A stretch of DNA of 5,299 nt from positions 1 through 5,299 of the forward strand of contig JAQUQP010000137.1 of assembly GCA_028716025.1 (NCBI GenBank), read 5' to 3'. Positions 1-5,299 of the stretch are shown piece by piece. The first letter of the stretch is position 1. Each line of letters begins with the position of its first letter. The position numbers and the translations under genes are program-made. The stretch is from a bacterium (GTDB lineage Bacteria > UBA6262). Under the pieces are notes generated by a model, which had not been told where the DNA came from, searched no databases, and saw only the letters and a list, made by a program, of their open reading frames with translations.

Positions 1-1
1 T

Positions 2-619
2 TTAGGGCACAGTTTATTTAAATTAATATTTACCCTGGGTTTCCGGCTCAAAGTCGTGGGTGCGGAAAATATTCCACCTAACGGGCCAGCATTGATCTGT
101 GCCAATCACCAGAGTTTTATCGATCCACCGCTGGTTGGTTCGTCACTTAAACGGCCAATCAATTATATGGCGCGCCATGACCTGTTCACTGTACCGGTTT
201 TAGGATGGCTTATTTCCCGGGTCAAAGCATTTCCGGTGAAACGTTCAGGTGTCGGTGATCCCGGCGCGTTCAAGAATATTCAGCGCTTACTGGAAAAAAA
301 GGAAATTGTCCTGCTTTTCCCTGAAGGCACCCGCAGCCGTGATGGATTCTTACAGAAACCTTTACCGGGAGCAGGATTAATTGTTTATCAGGCTAAGGAT
401 ATTCCGGTTATACCTTGCTATGTTCATGGTTCAAGAGAAGTATTACCACGAGGCAGTAAGTTTTTACACTATCATCCGCTCCTGGTAACCTTTGGCCCGC
501 CGATAGATTTCAGCGCCTATTACCAGAAAGAAAAGTCCAAAGACCTATACCGGGAAATGAGCGCTAAAATAATGCACGAAATCGCTAATTTGAAAGCACA
601 AGAGAATGATAAAAATTAA
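2..619 (+). CDS. plsC: 1-acyl-sn-glycerol-3-phosphate acyltransferase (PlsC family), 5' end missing
   Basis: Transfers an acyl group to the sn-2 position of lysophosphatidic acid, making phosphatidic acid at the inner face of the cytoplasmic membrane. The frame is open from the left edge, giving 205 visible residues. A GTG at 56 is a possible start, but the codons before it (ending FRLKVVGAENIPP) continue the usual PlsC N-terminus, so the true start probably lies outside the window. Counting from the first visible codon, the catalytic motif HQSFID (HX4D) is at 36-41, the FPVKR block at 77-81, the substrate-binding FPEGTRSR at 106-113 and IPVIPCYVHG at 134-143. Family members are usually about 190-240 residues, so only a short N-terminal piece should be missing. 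Its last 14 bases overlap ispH, which suggests translational coupling. The family call is firm; the exact acyl substrate is inferred. Confidence 0.93.
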   Translation, partial: LGHSLFKLIFTLGFRLKVVGAENIPPNGPALICANHQSFIDPPLVGSSLKRPINYMARHDLFTVPVLGWLISRVKAFPVKRSGVGDPGAFKNIQRLLEKKEIVLLFPEGTRSRDGFLQKPLPGAGLIVYQAKDIPVIPCYVHGSREVLPRGSKFLHYHPLLVTFGPPIDFSAYYQKEKSKDLYREMSAKIMHEIANLKAQENDKN

Positions 620-1454
620 ACTTGCCAAGCATGCCGGTTTTTGTTTCGGGGTAAAGCGGGCCGTGAACCTGGCCCTGAAAACCGCAGCTGAAAACAAAAC
701 CAAGAAAATAGCTACCTTAGGTCCGTTGATCCATAATCCGCAGGTCACCCAGGAGTTAGCCGGTAAAGGTATCATCGACGTGTCAAAACCGCAAAAGGTC
801 AATTCCGGTATTGTGATCGTCTGTTCGCATGGCATGCACCCCCTGGTCCTGGGAAAATTAAAGAAAAAGAAAGTTAATATTATCGACGCTACGTGTCCCT
901 TTGTCCGGAAGATCGAGAGAACAGTTAAGCAACTTAAAAAAGAAAACTATACTATCGCCATTGTCGGTGACCGGGAACATCCAGAGGTGAAAGCGATCAC
1001 CGGGTATGCCGGTAAAAAAGCTATCCTGATCGAAAACCTTGAGGATGTCAGGAAATTACCCAGGTTTAAAAAGATCGGGGTTGTGGCCCAAACTACCCAG
1101 TCGGTGGGAAAATATGAGAAAATATGCAACGATCTGTTGAGTAAAACGGACAAATTGAAAGTTTTCAATACCATTTGCGATGCCACCCAGAAAAGACAGG
1201 AAGGAGCTGTATGCCTGGCCAAGGAAGTGGAAAAAATGATCGTCATAGGAGGATACGAAAGCGCCAATACTAAACGTTTAGCTAAGCTGTGCCAGGAGCT
1301 GGGACGGCCTACCAGGCACATAGAACAGGCCAGAGATCTGGATCCGGTATTTTTAAAAGGCGCTGGCAGTGTCGGGATTTTAGCCGGGGCATCAACTCCT
1401 GACTGGATCATTAATGAAGTTATCGCACGAATAAAACAAACGGAGGAATCATAG
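606..1454 (+). CDS. ispH: 4-hydroxy-3-methylbut-2-enyl diphosphate reductase (IspH/LytB)
   Basis: Cytosolic iron-sulfur enzyme of the last MEP pathway step, reducing HMBPP to isopentenyl and dimethylallyl diphosphate. The 282-residue protein is of normal length. The three cluster-binding cysteines are present: C13 in GFCFGV, C97 in DATCPFV and C191 in NTICDATQ. Substrate-site residues known from the E. coli enzyme also have counterparts: H43 (IHNP), H75 (CSHG), H125 and E127 (EHPE), T164 (AQTT), S219/N221 (ESANTKRL) and S263 (GASTP). The ATG at 606 lies inside the end of plsC with only a weak AAGAG just before it. It is chosen because IKLAKHAGFCFGV starts exactly where the family does, and it implies coupled translation with plsC. 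The rpsA gene follows after five bases. All key residues are present, so I expect an active enzyme. Confidence 0.97.
   Translation: MIKIKLAKHAGFCFGVKRAVNLALKTAAENKTKKIATLGPLIHNPQVTQELAGKGIIDVSKPQKVNSGIVIVCSHGMHPLVLGKLKKKKVNIIDATCPFVRKIERTVKQLKKENYTIAIVGDREHPEVKAITGYAGKKAILIENLEDVRKLPRFKKIGVVAQTTQSVGKYEKICNDLLSKTDKLKVFNTICDATQKRQEGAVCLAKEVEKMIVIGGYESANTKRLAKLCQELGRPTRHIEQARDLDPVFLKGAGSVGILAGASTPDWIINEVIARIKQTEES
1442..1446 (+). promoter_or_regulatory. Shine-Dalgarno-like GGAGG for rpsA, inside the ispH 3' end
   Basis: GGAGG lies in the last codons of ispH, 13 bases before the rpsA ATG at 1460. The spacing is longer than the usual 5-9 bases, so it is a plausible but not ideal site. An AGG at 1453-1455 is closer but weak. 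There is no room for a long structured leader like the one that E. coli S1 uses to control its own translation. Confidence 0.5.
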
Positions 1455-1459
1455 GTATT

Positions 1460-3124
1460 ATGGAAACACAGAATGATTGGATGGAAGAAGCTTTAAAAAC
1501 GAGCAAAGAACGTTACCAGGAAGGTGATATTGTCACCGGAAAGGTCGTAGGTGTCACCAATGATGGCTTAGTTGTAGATATCGGGATAAAAAGCGAAGGA
1601 TTGATCCCGATCAGTGATTTTGACAAAGATGAACAAGATTTTAAAATTGGCGATCCTATTGAAGTGCTTTTGCTCAGGAAAGAATCAAAGACAGGACAAG
1701 TTCTTCTTTCATACCAGCAAGCACAGGAGATCAGGCAATGGGATAAATTGGAACAGGCCTATCGGCAAAACCTGATCCTAGATGGCACGATCAAGAGAAA
1801 AGTAAAAGGTGGCGTTAACGTAGAAGTCTTTGATACTGAAGTGTTTATGCCTGCCAGCCAGGTGGGATTGTCCTATGTTAAAGATCTGGATACCATGCTG
1901 GGTCAGGCTGTACGCGTGAAGATCATAAAATTTGACCGTCCTAAGATGAACCTGGTCGTATCCCAACGCGTAATACTAGAAGAAGAAGTACTCCTGAAAA
2001 AAGAAAAACTCTGGGCTGATTTGCAGGAAGGCCAGATCAAAAGAGGCCTGATCAAGAATATTACGGAATTCGGGGCTTTTATCGATCTTGGCGGCAGCGA
2101 AGGCCTATTGCATATAAATGATATCAGTTGGGGCAGGGTTAAAAAAGTAGGTGATGTTTTAAAAATCGGGGAAGAGATCGATATTAAAATATTGCAATTA
2201 GACCGGATCAACCAGAAAGTTTCTCTAGGCTTAAAGCAGATGATCCAGGATCCTTGGTTGAGCGTAAAACAAAAGTATCCGGTTGAATCTGTAATTTCCG
2301 GTAAAGTAGTATCCCTGGCTGATTTCGGCGCTTTTGTGGAACTGGAAGAAGGCATTGAAGGTCTCATCCATGTATCAGAGATGTCCTGGGTGGAATTTGT
2401 AAAACATCCTTCTAAAATATTGAAAGTCGGTGATGTGGTCCAGGCTAAGGTGCTGGCGATCGACGAGCAAAAGCGAAAGTTATCTCTTGGCCTTAAACAA
2501 GTCCAGCCGAATCCCTGGGCAATGTCCGCTGAAAAATACAAAGCCGGGACCAGGGTTTCGGGTATCGTTTCTCATCTCGCTCCTTTTGGCGCTTTTATCA
2601 GAATGGAAGATGGGATCGAAGGATTGATCCATGTCAGTGATCTTTCCTGGGCTGAAAAAATAAGTCACCCCCAGCAAGTTTTAAAAGTCAATGACCGCAT
2701 AGAAGCGGTAGTATTAAAAGTGGATGCGAAAGAGGAAAAGCTTGCCCTTGGCTTTAAACAGCTTCAAGATAATCCGGTAGCCGGTTACAAAGCCGGGGAA
2801 ATTGTTGAAGCCGAGATCACGGAGATCGTAGAACAGGGGCTGGTAGTTTCCATCGGCCAAAAGATCAGGGGATTTATCCATGTTTCGCAGATCTCTGGAG
2901 AATTTACAGAAAAGCCGACAGCCGCATTCAAGGTAGGGCAAAAAGTAACTGCCAGGATCAGTAAGGTAGACGCTGATGAAGCCAAGATAAGTTTAAGTAT
3001 TAAGGAATATGACAAGGGCGTAAAAAAAGAGACAGTCGCGAAATACACTAAAACCACTGAACAGAAAGTCACTTTTGGCGATATTTTGGGAGACCAGCTG
3101 GCGAGGTTCAGGCAGAAAGAGTAA
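1460..3124 (+). CDS. rpsA: 30S ribosomal protein S1, six S1 domains
   Basis: Binds mRNA on the small ribosomal subunit and helps load transcripts for initiation. The 554 residues carry six S1 (OB-fold) repeats at roughly 20-86, 105-170, 189-258, 274-345, 361-432 and 445-515, close to the length and layout of the E. coli protein (557 residues). Repeats 1 and 2 have the diverged form that in E. coli docks to the ribosome; repeat 2 shows the typical KVKGGVNVEV and FMPASQV. Repeats 3-5 carry the RNA-binding-type core FGAF followed by EGL(L/I)H(I/V)(N/S), and repeats 4 and 5 are most alike. Repeat 6 has RGFIHVSQI and is followed by a charged tail of about 39 residues ending near TFGDILGDQLARF. The ATG at 1460 is preferred over the one at codon 8, which lacks a ribosome site. 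Five bases after ispH, it is almost certainly on the same transcript. Shorter S1-like proteins with four repeats exist, but six repeats favour genuine S1. Confidence 0.96.
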   Translation: METQNDWMEEALKTSKERYQEGDIVTGKVVGVTNDGLVVDIGIKSEGLIPISDFDKDEQDFKIGDPIEVLLLRKESKTGQVLLSYQQAQEIRQWDKLEQAYRQNLILDGTIKRKVKGGVNVEVFDTEVFMPASQVGLSYVKDLDTMLGQAVRVKIIKFDRPKMNLVVSQRVILEEEVLLKKEKLWADLQEGQIKRGLIKNITEFGAFIDLGGSEGLLHINDISWGRVKKVGDVLKIGEEIDIKILQLDRINQKVSLGLKQMIQDPWLSVKQKYPVESVISGKVVSLADFGAFVELEEGIEGLIHVSEMSWVEFVKHPSKILKVGDVVQAKVLAIDEQKRKLSLGLKQVQPNPWAMSAEKYKAGTRVSGIVSHLAPFGAFIRMEDGIEGLIHVSDLSWAEKISHPQQVLKVNDRIEAVVLKVDAKEEKLALGFKQLQDNPVAGYKAGEIVEAEITEIVEQGLVVSIGQKIRGFIHVSQISGEFTEKPTAAFKVGQKVTARISKVDADEAKISLSIKEYDKGVKKETVAKYTKTTEQKVTFGDILGDQLARFRQKE

Positions 3125-3129
3125 GAACC

Positions 3130-3165
3130 GATTACGCGGATTATAAAGGAAGATTACGCAGATTA
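3130..3165 (+). repeat. Imperfect direct repeat GATTACGC(G/A)GATTA, two copies 22 bases apart
   Basis: The 58-base gap after rpsA contains GATTACGCGGATTA at 3130-3143 and GATTACGCAGATTA at 3152-3165, which match at 13 of 14 positions. GATTA itself occurs four times, at 3130, 3139, 3152 and 3161. The bases between and after the copies are not conserved. From memory, GATTACGC-type units resemble intergenic repeats scattered in several bacterial genomes, but a single locus cannot show that this one is dispersed. I see no strong hairpin or T-run here, so no terminator for rpsA is called. Confidence 0.65.
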
Positions 3166-3182
3166 AGAACATAAGAGCCCCG

Positions 3183-5299
3183 ATGTATAAAAGATTATTG
3201 CTGCCGATAATTATGAGTTTATTTTTGTCCTGGACAGTATCAGCTGGTTTTGGACAGAATCAAACTAATGTCACTGATTTTAAATGGCAGGTTATAGAAA
3301 CTCCGCATTTTATTGTACATTACTACCTTGAAAATGAAGCCATGATCGAATCTGTTGTCCAGATTCTGGAAAATGGTTACCAGAAGGTAACTAAGGATCT
3401 CAATATCGAGCCTGCCGAAAAGATCCCTTTTTTCCTTTATGCCGCGCATAATGACTTTGAGCAGAATAATATTGGAAACGTCGGGGAAGGGGTAGGCGGA
3501 TTTACTGAAATATTCAAAAACCGTTTCGTAGTGCCTTTGAATGGCAGTGAGAAATGGGCAATCCATGTAATAGAACATGAAATGACCCATGCCCTCGCTT
3601 TTGAGTTTTTTTTTGGAGGGCGTTTCTGGCGTTCGATCTACTTGTTTAAAAGCCTTTTTTATCCTCTCTGGTTCATTGAAGGTTTAAGCGAATATGAGTC
3701 GTCGCCTTATGATATCGGCGATGAGATGATACTTCGTGACGCGGTGATCAATAACGGCATTATACCGCTGCATAAACTGGGTAGCTTTGATCATTTACAG
3801 TCCAACCAGATACGTCTGGCTTATAATGAAGGGCACAGCGCCTTATCTTATATTGCCGGCAAATATGGACATGGTAAGATTAGTGATTTGCTCTACTTGT
3901 TGAAAGATTCATATGAAATTACCAGCGTTCTCCAAACGGTGCTAAAAAAAGATATTTTTAAACTCAATAAAGAATGGGAAGCTTACTTAAAAGAGAAGTA
4001 TGCTGATCCGGTTAAGGATAAAAAAGCAGTCAGCTATTATGGGGCCAAGATCACGGATCGCGGCTACTCTAACCAGAATGGCCGGTTTTCTCCCGATGGG
4101 AAAAGGATAGTTTATTTAACCGACCGCCGGGACCAGTATGAGCTCTTTCAAGACGCGCCTAATGGCCACAAGCCGCGCACTTTATTGAACTGGTTCCAAC
4201 GTAAAAAATTTGATACTATCAATACCGAGGGCAATATCTTTTCTTTCTCTCCGGACTCGCAGAACATTGTTTTCAGCGCAGAAAAACTACAGCGACAATA
4301 CCTTTTTGTATATAATTTCCCCCGCCATAGTCTCACCCGCATCAAGGTTGGTTTGGATGACGTCTCCTCGCCGCAATTTTCCCCTGACGGGAAAAAGATC
4401 ATCTTCAGTGGATTGAATAAAGGAGTAAGCGATCTCTATTTGATCGACCTGACCGGCCGGAATTTGACCAGGCTCAATGACGATAATTATGACGACGCTT
4501 ACCCGCTTTTTACCGATGACGGTAAAGGAATTATTTATGTCAGTGAACGGGGAAAAACAAGGTACTTATTCCAGCTAGACCTGGAAACCGGTAAAATGCA
4601 CCGGCTTACCGACTCGGGGAAAGAAGAGATCGCTCCATTCTTGGATGCGACTGGGCAGTCGCTTTATTATATCGGCGGGGACACGGGTATCTATAATGTC
4701 TACAAACTGGATTTGGACACCGGAGAAAAACAACAGTTGACGGATGTAAGTACCGGCTTCGTTTCTGTCGGTATCAATCAGTCAGGGAATGGATGGTTGC
4801 TTAGTGGCTATAATGAAGGCAGGACAGACCTGTTCCTGGGGAATATTGCGGCTACAGCGGTCACTGCTAGTTCCAATACTATTGTCGCGGCAAATTTACT
4901 GGCAGTGCAAACCTCAACGACGACAGTGAATACGTCAGACTTGATCCTTAACCGGTATCCATACCATTTTAAAGCTGGCACTGATTACATTTTGCCGATC
5001 TTTGTCTTGTACGCTGGTACCGATGGAGCCGGATTTGCCGGAGCTACATATTGGCAAGTCAGTGATATGTTGGGTGATCATATATTCAATACCGGCTTGA
5101 CTTATTCCAGTGACGACAATTTTTTAAACTATTCACTCGCGTACCAATATGCGCGTTGGCGGCCGCAATTCACGTTCGCCGGGTCTGGCGCTACAGGGTA
5201 TGATGTCAATGACAATAATGACTTGCTCAGGGTCAGGGCGTATCAGGAAAGCTTTTATGTCACTTATCCGCTAGACCGCTTTCATAGCGTTGTGACCGG
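3183..5299 (+). CDS. Secreted metallopeptidase / TolB-like propeller / outer-membrane barrel protein, 3' end missing
   Basis: No named gene is recognised. The frame is open to the right edge (705 full codons). Residues 1-21 look like a Sec signal peptide (basic YKR, hydrophobic core, VSA at 19-21 before the likely cleavage). About 34-275 resembles peptidase MA-like gluzincins: HEMTH at 132-136 supplies two zinc histidines and catalytic E133. FIEGLSEY at 164-171 probably gives the third ligand, E166, by analogy with the NEG motif of M1 peptidases. About 295-553 holds six repeats of the TolB/PD40 type, with cores near residues 302 (FSPDGKRIVY), 355, 399 (FSPDGKKIIF), 443, 486 and 530. A Thr/Ser/Ala-rich linker (about 554-586) leads to Tyr/Gly-rich alternating sequence with VSDMLGDH at 626-633, typical of the first strands of a BamA/TamA-like or surface-antigen barrel. 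The ATG at 3183 is chosen because the signal peptide follows directly; its ribosome site is weak (AAGAG at 3173-3177). Substrate and role are unknown; envelope location is inferred. Confidence 0.85.
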   Translation, partial: MYKRLLLPIIMSLFLSWTVSAGFGQNQTNVTDFKWQVIETPHFIVHYYLENEAMIESVVQILENGYQKVTKDLNIEPAEKIPFFLYAAHNDFEQNNIGNVGEGVGGFTEIFKNRFVVPLNGSEKWAIHVIEHEMTHALAFEFFFGGRFWRSIYLFKSLFYPLWFIEGLSEYESSPYDIGDEMILRDAVINNGIIPLHKLGSFDHLQSNQIRLAYNEGHSALSYIAGKYGHGKISDLLYLLKDSYEITSVLQTVLKKDIFKLNKEWEAYLKEKYADPVKDKKAVSYYGAKITDRGYSNQNGRFSPDGKRIVYLTDRRDQYELFQDAPNGHKPRTLLNWFQRKKFDTINTEGNIFSFSPDSQNIVFSAEKLQRQYLFVYNFPRHSLTRIKVGLDDVSSPQFSPDGKKIIFSGLNKGVSDLYLIDLTGRNLTRLNDDNYDDAYPLFTDDGKGIIYVSERGKTRYLFQLDLETGKMHRLTDSGKEEIAPFLDATGQSLYYIGGDTGIYNVYKLDLDTGEKQQLTDVSTGFVSVGINQSGNGWLLSGYNEGRTDLFLGNIAATAVTASSNTIVAANLLAVQTSTTTVNTSDLILNRYPYHFKAGTDYILPIFVLYAGTDGAGFAGATYWQVSDMLGDHIFNTGLTYSSDDNFLNYSLAYQYARWRPQFTFAGSGATGYDVNDNNDLLRVRAYQESFYVTYPLDRFHSVVT

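Noticed and set aside
56..58. GTG as the start codon of plsC
   Set aside because: The frame is open to the left edge, and the residues before the GTG fit the conserved PlsC N-terminal region, so it is most likely an internal Val codon.
947..1411. Reverse-strand open frame of 154 codons opposite ispH
   Set aside because: It lies wholly opposite a gene with all family motifs intact, and its translation shows no recognisable domain.
1903..2541. Reverse-strand open frame of 212 codons opposite rpsA
   Set aside because: It is the antisense of S1 repeats 2-5; its Ser/Thr/Phe-rich composition follows from the complementary strand of that coding sequence.
3138..3148. TATAAA in the gap after rpsA as a -10 promoter element
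   Set aside because: No acceptable -35 element is seen at the proper distance, and the match overlaps the repeat. The downstream gene may be read from the rpsA transcript.
3125..3182. Rho-independent terminator after rpsA
   Set aside because: No GC-rich stem followed by a T-run is visible in this gap.
3240..3590. Reverse-strand open frame of 116 codons
   Set aside because: It is antisense to the signal-peptide and metallopeptidase region of the gene at 3183, which has clear motifs in the + frame.
4148..4416. Short open frames on both strands within the propeller region
   Set aside because: Both are out of frame with a continuous propeller-coding frame that carries regularly spaced FSPDG motifs.

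Overview
The window holds four genes, all on the + strand and closely packed. They are the 3' part of plsC, complete ispH, complete rpsA, and the 5' part of a large secreted or outer-membrane protein that runs off the right edge. I saw no RNA genes, insertion sequences, CRISPR arrays or convincing terminators. The only gap between genes longer than five bases is the 58-base stretch after rpsA.

Left part (2-3124): a housekeeping cluster. The lysophosphatidate acyltransferase PlsC (phospholipid synthesis) overlaps by 14 bases the gene for IspH (last step of the MEP isoprenoid pathway). IspH is followed after 5 bases by ribosomal protein S1 with six S1 domains. This order, often with cmk upstream, is known from Clostridia and several uncultivated phyla. 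The tight packing suggests one transcript that links lipid and isoprenoid precursor supply with translation.

Right part (3183-5299): an open frame of 705 codons with no stop before the edge. It encodes a signal peptide, a gluzincin-type zinc metallopeptidase domain (HEMTH, then a FIEGLSEY segment), a six-repeat TolB/PD40-like beta-propeller, a Thr/Ser/Ala-rich linker, and the start of what looks like an outer-membrane beta-barrel of the BamA/TamA-like or surface-antigen type. It is the most unusual gene in the window. The short gap in front of it holds an imperfect GATTACGC(G/A)GATTA direct repeat, which resembles dispersed intergenic repeats.

Organism: a bacterium using the MEP pathway. The apparent outer-membrane barrel points to a diderm. 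The combination of a clostridial-like plsC-ispH-rpsA order with a diderm envelope protein would fit an uncultivated lineage such as Margulisbacteria/Saganbacteria, Omnitrophota or Elusimicrobiota. This is an inference from gene content only and is held with low confidence.
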